The notes beneath the pieces are model-generated. The model had not been told where the DNA came from, searched no databases, and saw only the letters and a list, made by a program, of their open reading frames with translations. From assembly GCA_024711345.1 (NCBI GenBank), contig JANJTA010000004.1, positions 26,429-90,428 on the forward strand: a DNA stretch of 64,000 nt, read 5' to 3'. This DNA is from Rhodanobacter sp. Its GTDB lineage: Bacteria > Pseudomonadota > Gammaproteobacteria > Xanthomonadales > Rhodanobacteraceae. The translations under genes were made by a program, and so were the position numbers. Below are positions 15,642-24,663 of the stretch, in pieces; the first letter of the stretch is position 1, and each line of letters starts with the position of its first letter.

Positions 15642-16363
15642 CCCGGCGGCGCCTTGCGCGCCGAGACCGCCGTCGCCAGCACCCGCCAGGCGCGCAGCTC
15701 GCTGCCGCCGAGGTGGAAGCGGATCACTTCCCGCATCAGGTCGCGCAAGGTTTTCAGGCCATGGGCGTCGGGCATGCTGTCGTGCCCCAGCGCCAGCAGG
15801 TCGCTGCCGCGCAACGCATGCGGCGTGTTGGCGGCACAACGCACGGCACCGTGCTCGACGTGATAGCGGTAGCGCGCCGCCGCCTCCAGCGGCTCGCCGG
15901 AATCCGCGTCGTGCAGCAGCTGCAGGCCGTAGCCGATCGCCTCCAGCAGATCACGCTCGAAGCGGCGCAGGCTCCACGCCAGCGGCTCGCCGGCGGCCAG
16001 CCGCGCCAGCGTGCGCGCATAGGCATCGAACAGGCGCGGGTACGGATCCTGACGACCGGTCAGGCGCACCACCAGTTCGTTGAGATACAGCCCGGCCAGG
16101 CCGGCGTCGCCCGGCAGGCGGGTCGGCGTGCCCACGGTTTCCACCGCCGTCAGCGTAGCCAGCTCGCCGCGCAGCAGCAGGTCCATCGCCAGCGGCTGGA
16201 ACGGTTCCAGCTGGGCCCGGCGCAGGCGCGCGCGCTCGCCGCGCACGCCACGCGCCACCACGCCGAGCCGGCCATGCTCACGGGTCAGGCACTCCAGCAG
16301 CAGCGACGTCTCGCGGTAGGGACGCGCATGCAGGACGTAGGCTGGTTGCTGTTCGAGGCGCAT
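15638..16363 (-). CDS. recO: DNA repair protein RecO
   Basis: RecO anneals single strands and, with RecR, loads RecA at gaps. The 241-residue protein shows the N-terminal OB fold (AYVLHARPYRETSLLLE near 8-24, VVARGVRG near 35) and the helical C-terminal domain with LYLNELVVRL near 102. The zinc-finger cysteines found in some homologs are not evident, only a single Cys near residue 182. It is the last gene of the lepA-lepB-DUF4845-rnc-era-recO chain and starts 80 bases after era. Confidence 0.93.
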   Translation of the reverse strand: MRLEQQPAYVLHARPYRETSLLLECLTREHGRLGVVARGVRGERARLRRAQLEPFQPLAMDLLLRGELATLTAVETVGTPTRLPGDAGLAGLYLNELVVRLTGRQDPYPRLFDAYARTLARLAAGEPLAWSLRRFERDLLEAIGYGLQLLHDADSGEPLEAAARYRYHVEHGAVRCAANTPHALRGSDLLALGHDSMPDAHGLKTLRDLMREVIRFHLGGSELRAWRVLATAVSARKAPPG

Positions 16364-16443
16364 GGCCGGTGATCGGGACCAGGGAATCGGAAAGGGGAAC
16401 GGGAACAAGGCCGTGATCCCGATGACTCCCCCTGCCCCATCCC

Positions 16444-17376
16444 TCAATCGGTATAGCCGAATTTCTTCAGCATGTTCTCGTCGTCGACCCAGCCTTCGCG
16501 CACCTTCACCCACAGCTTGAGGAAGACCTTGCGCTCGAACATGCGCTCCATGTGGCGTCGCGCGTTCGTGCCGATCGCCTTGAGCTGGGCGCCGCCCTGG
16601 CCGATCACGATCGCCTTCTGGCCGGCGCGCTCGACCCAGATCACCGCGTGGATCTCGGCGATGCCGTCGGGGCGGTCGTTGAACTGCTCGATCTCCACCG
16701 TGGTGGCGTACGGCAATTCCTGGTCGAGCCGCAACATCAGCTGCTCGCGCACCATCTCGGCGGCGAGGAAGCGCTCGCTGCGGTCGGTGATCTCGTCCTC
16801 GCCGAACACCGGCGGGCGCACCGGCAGGCGCTTGAGGATCGCCTGCTCCAGCTCCTTCAGGCCCTTGCGCTTGAGCGCGCTGACGTAATGGATCTCGTCG
16901 TAGCTGTGCTTCGCGGCGAGCTCGGCCACGAACGGCAGCATGGCCGACTTGTCCTTGCTGAGGTCGACCTTGTTGATCACCAGCAGACGCGGCGACGACT
17001 GCTCGACCAGGGCGGCGTACAGCGCCTCGTCCTCGTCGGTCCAGCGGCCGGCCTCGATCACCTGCACCACCAGGTCGACGTCGCTGATCGCCGAGCGCGC
17101 GGCGCGGTTCAGGCTGCGGTTCATCGCGCGCTTGGCGCCGCGGTGCAGGCCCGGCGTGTCGACGTACATGATCTGCCCGGCCTCGCTGGTGCTGATGCCG
17201 AGGATGCGGTGGCGGGTGGTCTGCGGCCGCGGGCTGGTGATCGACAGGCGAAAGCCGATCAGCGCGTTGAGCAGAGTCGACTTGCCCACGTTCGGGCGCC
17301 CGGCCAGCGCGACCAGGCCGCAGCGGAAATTCTCGTGCGGCAGCTTGCCGCCGGCGGGGTCCAGTTCGTGGTTCAT
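16444..17376 (-). CDS. era: GTPase Era, 16S rRNA maturation
   Basis: Era binds the 3' end of 16S rRNA and couples GTP hydrolysis to 30S assembly at the membrane-associated ribosome. Of 310 residues, G1 is [10 protein letters not shown]3 DTPG and G4 NKVD, all in the first ~150 residues, and the C-terminal ~80 residues form the KH domain ([13 protein letters not shown]). Start MNHELDP (17376) fits family length. It lies between rnc and recO, the usual order. Confidence 0.97.
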   Translation of the reverse strand: MNHELDPAGGKLPHENFRCGLVALAGRPNVGKSTLLNALIGFRLSITSPRPQTTRHRILGISTSEAGQIMYVDTPGLHRGAKRAMNRSLNRAARSAISDVDLVVQVIEAGRWTDEDEALYAALVEQSSPRLLVINKVDLSKDKSAMLPFVAELAAKHSYDEIHYVSALKRKGLKELEQAILKRLPVRPPVFGEDEITDRSERFLAAEMVREQLMLRLDQELPYATTVEIEQFNDRPDGIAEIHAVIWVERAGQKAIVIGQGGAQLKAIGTNARRHMERMFERKVFLKLWVKVREGWVDDENMLKKFGYTD

Positions 17377-17463
17377 GACGCGGGTTGCTCGACGGGTCGG
17401 AGGGCAAGTGTAGTGCTTCGCCGGAAGCGGCACGCGGCCGGTGCGGGCGGCGAAGCGGCGGGG

Positions 17464-18123
17464 TCAGGCGTCGCGCTGCTGTTCCAGCAGCCGGTTGAGC
17501 ACGGCCTCGGCCGCATCCTGCTCCGCGGCACGGCGGCTGCCGCCGTGCGCTTCGGCGATGAACGCCAGCGGTTCGTCGATGCTGCAGCTGACGTCGAAGG
17601 TCTTGGCGTGGTCCTCGCCGTGGCTGGCGACCAGTTCGTAGTGCGGCAACGGCAGGCCCTTGGCCTGCAGCCATTCCTGCAGCCGCGTCTTGGCGTCCTT
17701 GGAAGATCGGCGCAGGGCGACGATGCGTTCGGCGAACAGCCCGCGCACGAACTGCCGGCAAGCGTCGAAGCCGCCATCCTGGTAGACCGCGGCCACCATG
17801 GCCTCGAACGCGTCGGCGAGGATCGAATCGCGCCGGAAGCCGCCGCTCTTCAATTCGCCGGGGCCGAGCTTCAACCCGTCGCCCAGCGCCAGCTCGCGCG
17901 CCACCACTGCCAGCGCCTGGCCGTTGACCAGTTGCGCACGCAACCGCGACAGCTCGCCCTCGCTGGCCTTGGGATGGGCCTCGTACAGCATCTCGGCGAC
18001 GATCGCGCCGAGCAGCGCATCGCCGAGAAACTCCAGTCGCTCGTTGTTCGGCTTGCCGACGCTGCGGTGGGTCAGCGCCAGCTGCGCCAGCGTCGGGTCG
18101 CGAAAACGGTAGTTCGGTTCCAA
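17464..18123 (-). CDS. rnc: Ribonuclease III
   Basis: This double-stranded RNA endonuclease processes rRNA precursors and many mRNAs. The 219-residue protein has the catalytic signature ERLEFLGDALL near residues 28-38 and a second acidic site (DAFEAMVAAVY) near 107, then a dsRNA-binding domain from ~150 with the C-terminal GSRRAAEQDAA segment. The start is TTG at 18123, three bases after the DUF4845 stop, so translation is probably coupled. Long RNase III operons are often self-regulated by RNase III cleavage of the leader; no such structure is obvious here. Confidence 0.97.
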   Translation of the reverse strand: MEPNYRFRDPTLAQLALTHRSVGKPNNERLEFLGDALLGAIVAEMLYEAHPKASEGELSRLRAQLVNGQALAVVARELALGDGLKLGPGELKSGGFRRDSILADAFEAMVAAVYQDGGFDACRQFVRGLFAERIVALRRSSKDAKTRLQEWLQAKGLPLPHYELVASHGEDHAKTFDVSCSIDEPLAFIAEAHGGSRRAAEQDAAEAVLNRLLEQQRDA

Positions 18124-18126
18124 AAG

Positions 18127-18510
18127 TTACTCGCCCACGTTGCCCTGCAGCGGCACGCTCTTGTCGAAGTGCAGCAGGAAGTCGATGTTGTACATGAACG
18201 GAATCTGCTTGTCGTAGGCCACGCGCAGCTGGTTGGCGCCGCCGCTGTTGCGCACGATGGTGATGTTCGCCGGCTTGATGGTGGCGTCATCGACATACTG
18301 GAAGCCCATCTTGAACATCAGGCCGCGGCGGATCTCGTCCAGCGACTTGCCGTTGGTGCCCTCGGTGGCGACCTGGTTCATCGCCTTCACCACGCCCATG
18401 TACTCCGAGTACGACGGCAGCAGCTTCATGCCCATGTAGGCCAGGAAGCCCACGATGGCCATGACCACCAGGAACCCGATCAGGGTGATGCCCGACTGCT
18501 TCGATTTCAT
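18127..18510 (-). CDS. DUF4845 membrane-anchored protein
   Basis: The 127-residue protein begins MKSKQSGITLIGFLVV, a short positively charged start and one transmembrane helix (about 8-28). This resembles a type IV pilin-like N-terminus but lacks a peptidase Gly-Phe-Thr-Leu-Ile-Glu site. The remainder is a small periplasmic domain. DUF4845 proteins are commonly found between lepB and rnc in Proteobacteria, as here; their function is unknown. The start is supported by GAGGGG six bases upstream. Confidence 0.88.
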   Translation of the reverse strand: MKSKQSGITLIGFLVVMAIVGFLAYMGMKLLPSYSEYMGVVKAMNQVATEGTNGKSLDEIRRGLMFKMGFQYVDDATIKPANITIVRNSGGANQLRVAYDKQIPFMYNIDFLLHFDKSVPLQGNVGE

Positions 18511-18692
18511 AGTCCCCTCGCTATGCCGCCTGCTCGGCGTGCCTGTGTGTATGGTGATCCGCGCACGGCAACCGTCGCCACCCGCGCGGGCGTGCCGATT
18601 ATGCCTGCGGATTCTCGCACTGTCGGCGGCCACGCGCGCACGGCGGTTCGACCCCCGTCACGCTTTCGCCAGCCGGGCCGCCATCGTCAGCC

Positions 18693-19589
18693 TCAGTGGA
18701 TCACCGTGCCGATGCGCGAGAAGTCCACGCCGCCGGTGCCCCAGCCCTTCCAGCTCATCCAGATCAGGAACGCCTTGCCGGCCAGGTTGCGCTCCGGCAT
18801 GCAGCCCCACCAGCGGCTGTCCAGGCTGTCGTAGCGGTTGTCGCCCATCACCAGGTAGCAGCCCGGCGGCACCCTGGAGGGAACGCGGTCGTTCGGGATC
18901 GAGTTCGGCGTGGTGTAGGCCGGCATCCGCGCGATCATGTGATTGACCTTGCCCAGGTGCTCGGTCCACACCGTGGCGCCCATGTTCAGCATGATCTGGT
19001 CCACGCTGCGCTGCGGGTTGCCCACGTAGGGGCCGATCTCCTCGGCGTTCACCCGCTGGCCGTTCACCCACAGCTCGGCGCCGTGCACTTCGATGCTGTC
19101 GCCCGGCAGGCCGATCACCCGCTTGATCCAGTTCTGCGCCGGCACTGGCGCGTGCGGGTCGCTGCAGCTCATGTCGCCGCTGCGCACCAGCTTGCCGCCG
19201 TCCTGGCACAGGTAGCCGGGGAAGCGGAACACCACCACGTCGCCGCGCTGCGGCTCGCCGAGGTCGACCAGCTTGTTGTTGAACGCCGGCATGCGCAGGC
19301 CGTAGGCGAACTTGTTGACCAGGATGAAGTCGCCCACGTCCAGGGTCGGCATCATCGAGCCGGACGGAATCCGGAACGGCTCGGCCACGAACGAGCGCAG
19401 CAGCAGCACCACCAGCACCACCGGGAACAGCGAGCGCGACCAGTCCACCGGCATCGGGTCGCGGTATTCCTCGCCGGCCGCGTCCAGCCGCGCCTTGCGC
19501 TTCTTGTACAGGAACAGCCGGTCCAGCCCCCACACCACGCCGAACAGCACGGTGAGGCCAAGCAGGATCGCCGAAAAATCGAATTCCAT
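18693..19589 (-). CDS. lepB: Signal peptidase I
   Basis: LepB removes signal peptides at the outer face of the inner membrane. It has two N-terminal transmembrane helices (about 6-26 and 55-68). The nucleophile Ser lies in PSGSMMPTL near residue 78 and the general-base Lys in IKRVIGLPGD near 144; the C-terminal GDNRYDSLDSRWWG box is intact. The 298-residue length is normal. It lies 45 bases after lepA, and the pair is probably one transcript. Confidence 0.96.
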   Translation of the reverse strand: MEFDFSAILLGLTVLFGVVWGLDRLFLYKKRKARLDAAGEEYRDPMPVDWSRSLFPVVLVVLLLRSFVAEPFRIPSGSMMPTLDVGDFILVNKFAYGLRMPAFNNKLVDLGEPQRGDVVVFRFPGYLCQDGGKLVRSGDMSCSDPHAPVPAQNWIKRVIGLPGDSIEVHGAELWVNGQRVNAEEIGPYVGNPQRSVDQIMLNMGATVWTEHLGKVNHMIARMPAYTTPNSIPNDRVPSRVPPGCYLVMGDNRYDSLDSRWWGCMPERNLAGKAFLIWMSWKGWGTGGVDFSRIGTVIH

Positions 19590-19634
19590 GCCTTAACTCC
19601 AGGTTGCCTGACGGATCATCGCTGATCGCACTTG

Positions 19635-21425
<1,791 letters not shown>

Positions 21426-21585
21426 GGAGCGCGGGCGGCCTGTCGGGCTTGGGCTTGCCGCCACGCACCATGCGTGGCGGCGCGTCAGCACAAAGTGACG
21501 CTAACCCGGCATTATCGCAGAACCCGCCGCCGCCATGCGCACCAGGCGGCGCGTGCCTCATCAGCGACGCGCCGCCGCCCGCTCG

Positions 21586-23043
21586 TCAGTGGTCCTCCGG
21601 CACGGTCAGGCCGACGAAGTTGCTCTGCTCGCCGCGGCGCACCAGCAGCAGCACCGTGCTGCCGGCCTTGACGCCCTTGGTGGCCGCCTCGAACTCGGCC
21701 ACGCTGCCGATCTTCTGCTGGTTGACCATCAGGATGACGTCGCCGGCCTGCAGGCCGGCCTGCGCCGCCACCGGCCCGGTAATGTCGCCGATCACCACGC
21801 CCTGCCCCGCCTTCAGGCCAAGCTGGGTGCGGGTGTCGTTGTCGATCGACTGCACGGTCAGGCCCAGCGCGGCCGAGCCGGTGCGCGCCAGCGACGGAGC
21901 CGCACCCTGGCCATTCATCGCGCCACGGTCGCGCGAGGCCTCGCCGATGGTGACTTCGAGCGTCCGCTTCTTGCCGTTGCGCAGGATCTCCACCGGCACC
22001 TTGCTGCCCGGCTTGGTCATCCCCACCAGCGGCGGCAGGTCGGAGGCCTGCTGCAGCGTCTGCCCGTTGTAGGCCAGGATGACGTCGCCGGACTGGATGC
22101 CGGCCTTGGCGGCGCCGCTGTCTGCGGTGACGTCGACCACGGCGGCACCCACGCCGTTGTCCAGGCCGAACGCCTTGACCATGTCGTCATCGACCGGTTG
22201 CACCATCACCCCGAGCATGCCTCGCGAGACGTAGCCCTTGCTCTTGAGCTGCTGCACCGCGTTCATCGCCACGTCGATCGGGATCGAGAACGCCACCCCG
22301 GAGTAGGTGCCGGTGTTGGAATAGATCTGCGAGTTGATGCCGACCACGCGGCCCTGCAGGTCGAACAGCGGGCCGCCGGAATTGCCGCGGTTGATCGGCA
22401 CGTCGGTCTGGATGAACGAGGTATACGGCTGGTCGCGCTGGCCCAGGTTGCGGCCCACCGCGCTGACGATGCCCTGGGTCACCGTGTAGTCGAAGCCGAA
22501 CGGCGAGCCGATCGCCAGCACCCACTGGCCCGGTTTGAGACTGCGCGAATCGCCGAGGGTCACTGCCGGCAGGCTGCCGCCGGCGTCCACCTTGAGCAGG
22601 GCGATGTCGTAGGTGGGGTCGGTGCCGATCACCTTGGCGGTCAGCGTGCGCCGGTCCTGCAGGCGCACGGTGACCTTGTCGGCGTGGTCGACCACGTGGT
22701 TGTTGGTGAGGATGTAGCCGTCGCCGGAGATGATGAAGCCCGAACCCAGCGACGTATGCCTCTGCTCCTGCGGCGAAGGCATCATCGGCATGCCGAAGAA
22801 GCGCCGGAAAATCTCCGCCTGCGGATCGTCCGGCATGCCTTGGCCTGGCATGCGCATGCTGCGGCCGTTGCCCTGCCGCTCACCGTTGTAGCGGGCCTCC
22901 ACATGCACCACGGCCGGCGCGTTCTTCTGCACGATGCCGGTGAAGTCCGGCAGCGCCGCCGGTGCCTGCGCCTGCGCCGTGCCGGCGGCAGCGATGCCCA
23001 GCAGCGCCAAGCACGCCAGTCTGCGCAAGATGGAATGGTTCAT
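21586..23043 (-). CDS. mucD: Periplasmic serine endoprotease MucD (DegP/HtrA family)
   Basis: The 485-residue HtrA protease has a cleavable signal peptide (cut after about AQA at 26). The catalytic triad is H116 (TNNHVVDH), D146 (TYDIALL) and S222 (GNSGGPL), with two PDZ domains at ~285-375 and ~395-480. It degrades misfolded periplasmic proteins. An AGGAGG ribosome site precedes the start. Together with rpoE and rseA upstream it forms the envelope-stress module, as in pseudomonad algU-mucA-mucD loci, though mucB/rseB is missing here. Confidence 0.95.
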   Translation of the reverse strand: MNHSILRRLACLALLGIAAAGTAQAQAPAALPDFTGIVQKNAPAVVHVEARYNGERQGNGRSMRMPGQGMPDDPQAEIFRRFFGMPMMPSPQEQRHTSLGSGFIISGDGYILTNNHVVDHADKVTVRLQDRRTLTAKVIGTDPTYDIALLKVDAGGSLPAVTLGDSRSLKPGQWVLAIGSPFGFDYTVTQGIVSAVGRNLGQRDQPYTSFIQTDVPINRGNSGGPLFDLQGRVVGINSQIYSNTGTYSGVAFSIPIDVAMNAVQQLKSKGYVSRGMLGVMVQPVDDDMVKAFGLDNGVGAAVVDVTADSGAAKAGIQSGDVILAYNGQTLQQASDLPPLVGMTKPGSKVPVEILRNGKKRTLEVTIGEASRDRGAMNGQGAAPSLARTGSAALGLTVQSIDNDTRTQLGLKAGQGVVIGDITGPVAAQAGLQAGDVILMVNQQKIGSVAEFEAATKGVKAGSTVLLLVRRGEQSNFVGLTVPEDH

Positions 23044-23205
23044 GACTCCTCCTTGGTTGATTTCGGCCGACAGGCTTCGGGGGGATGGATGATTCGGACG
23101 GCGGCGCGCCCGCTGTGGACAGGCGCCGCCGACTGGTCCGTGCGATGGACCGGTAGAAGCGAAAGATGCGAGAACCAGCCGCGGGCAATCACACGCGGGC
23201 TCGGC

Positions 23206-23880
23206 TCATTGCGCGACGGCGGAAGCCCGACGCGAGGTGTCCGGTGCGGCCTGCTGCTCCGGGTCGAGCAGCAGCAGGTAGCTGCCGTCGTTGTTGTCCA
23301 GCATGCGGTAACGGGCCAGCGAGGGATAACCCGACAGGCGCCGCGCATAGGCCGACTGGCTCTGGCCGAACGGCGCACCAAAAGTGGCCGAGGCCTGCTG
23401 GCTGAGCAGCCCGGCGGAATTGCCGCTGAGCCAGGGCGGCACGGTGGCGGGGGAAGTGGTCGGCTTGCTCGCCGGTACGACGGCCACCGCACTGGCCTCC
23501 TGCTGGGCGGTCGAGGCGGTCAGGCGCTCGGCATCGCCGCTCGGCTGGCCGATCATCAAGGCGGCCGCGGCGACGCTGGCGGCGATCGCGCCGCCGGTGG
23601 ACCAGCGCAGCCAGTGACTGCGCCGGGTGGGCGTCGCGGCGGTTTTCGATTCCTGCTCGATCGCCAGCATCACCCGTGCGGCGAAACCGGAGCCGGCCAG
23701 CGGCGCCAACTGCCGGCGCAAGCTGTCGCGGGCGACGTGGTAACGGCCCCAGGCCTGCTGCAGGGAGGCATCGTGATCGAGCCGGCGCAGCAGGAAACGC
23801 AGCTGCTCCCTCGACAACTCGCCATCGATGCTCGCCGAAAGGCTTTCCCGGGTGTCCTGATTCATGCCTGCCTGGTTCAT
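23206..23880 (-). CDS. rseA: Anti-sigma-E factor RseA/MucA-like
   Basis: The cytoplasmic N-terminal domain (residues 8-60, with SASIDGELSREQLRFLLRRL) matches RseA/MucA anti-sigma domains. A transmembrane helix lies at ~93-111, and a Ser/Ala-rich periplasmic tail to 224 ends in a small domain (RYRMLDNNDGSYLLLLDP). It would hold RpoE at the membrane until cleaved by site-1/site-2 proteases. Its ATG overlaps the rpoE stop (ATGA), which gives stoichiometric coupling. A second in-frame ATG lies five codons in. No rseB follows. Confidence 0.9.
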   Translation of the reverse strand: MNQAGMNQDTRESLSASIDGELSREQLRFLLRRLDHDASLQQAWGRYHVARDSLRRQLAPLAGSGFAARVMLAIEQESKTAATPTRRSHWLRWSTGGAIAASVAAAALMIGQPSGDAERLTASTAQQEASAVAVVPASKPTTSPATVPPWLSGNSAGLLSQQASATFGAPFGQSQSAYARRLSGYPSLARYRMLDNNDGSYLLLLDPEQQAAPDTSRRASAVAQ

Positions 23881-24491
23881 GTCTGATCCTCGCGGTCCGA
23901 CAACAGGGGCCGCAGCTTCTCGTCGATCGCCTCGCGCGCCCGGAAGATGCGCGAACGCACCGTACCGATCGGGCAGCCCATCGCTTCGGCGATTTCATCG
24001 TAGCTGAGGCCATCCACCTCGCGCAGCGTGATGGCGGTCCGCAGCTCTTCGGGCAGGGATTGGACAGTGGAAAACACGGATTGTTCAATTTCCTGGCGCA
24101 TCAGCTCGCGCTCGGGCGTGGCGCTGTCGTGCATGCGCTCGGCGCCAGCCATGAACTCCGCCTCGTCCGCGTCGATGTCGCCGGAAGGAGGACGTCGGCC
24201 CATCGCCACCAGGTGGTTCTTGGCGGTGTTCACCGCGATCTTGTACAGCCAGGTGTAGAACGCGCTGTCGCCGCGGAACGAACCGATCGCCCGCCACGCG
24301 CGGATGAACGACTCCTGCGCGATGTCCTCGCATTCGGCATGGGTGCGCACGTAGCGCGAGACCAGTCCGATCACCTTGTGCTGGTATTTGCGCACCAGCA
24401 GGTCGAAGGCTCGCCGGTCGCCCTGCTGGACCCGCTCGACCAGCGCGCGGTCCAGTTCGTTTTCGCCCGTCCGGGCCGTATCCGTCGTCAA
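23877..24491 (-). CDS. rpoE: RNA polymerase sigma-E factor (extracytoplasmic stress)
   Basis: The 204-residue group-IV sigma factor has region 2 (about 25-95, including HAECEDIAQESFIRAWRA and FYTWLYKIAVNTAKNHL) and region 4 (about 138-190, LPEELRTAITLREVDGLSYDEIA and GTVRSRIFRAREA). It directs transcription of envelope-stress genes and is restrained by the overlapping rseA. A sigma-E-type promoter immediately upstream implies autoregulation. Confidence 0.97.
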   Translation of the reverse strand: MTTDTARTGENELDRALVERVQQGDRRAFDLLVRKYQHKVIGLVSRYVRTHAECEDIAQESFIRAWRAIGSFRGDSAFYTWLYKIAVNTAKNHLVAMGRRPPSGDIDADEAEFMAGAERMHDSATPERELMRQEIEQSVFSTVQSLPEELRTAITLREVDGLSYDEIAEAMGCPIGTVRSRIFRAREAIDEKLRPLLSDREDQT

Positions 24492-24535
24492 TGCCGTCTT
24501 CCGCTGCGGGAGCTGTTTTGAACTGAACGCGGCGC

Positions 24536-24562
24536 TCAGACCGCGATCCGGCGCCCGAGTTC
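24536..24562 (-). promoter_or_regulatory. Sigma-E-type autoregulatory promoter of rpoE
   Basis: Reading the minus strand, GAACTC (24562-24557) and TCTGA (24540-24536) are separated by exactly 16 bases. This closely matches the known sigma-E pattern GAACTT-N16-TCTGA with one mismatch. The rpoE ATG is ~45 bases further on. The site strongly suggests that the sigma factor activates its own operon. Confidence 0.75.
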
Positions 24563-24663
24563 AGCATGCACCGGGGATCGCCCCATCACAACGCCATGCC
24601 TGGCACGGGCGCACCCCGGACCCGTGACGGGCCAAGCAAAGTATGGGGACGCCCGCCGCCGGC

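Noticed and set aside
15638..17761. Single long frame joining recO with sequence in front of it
   Set aside because: The conserved RecO N-terminus begins at 16363; the rest is a shadow of era.
16552..18834. 760-codon open frame antisense to era and rnc
   Set aside because: Spans several well-recognised minus-strand genes and has shadow composition.
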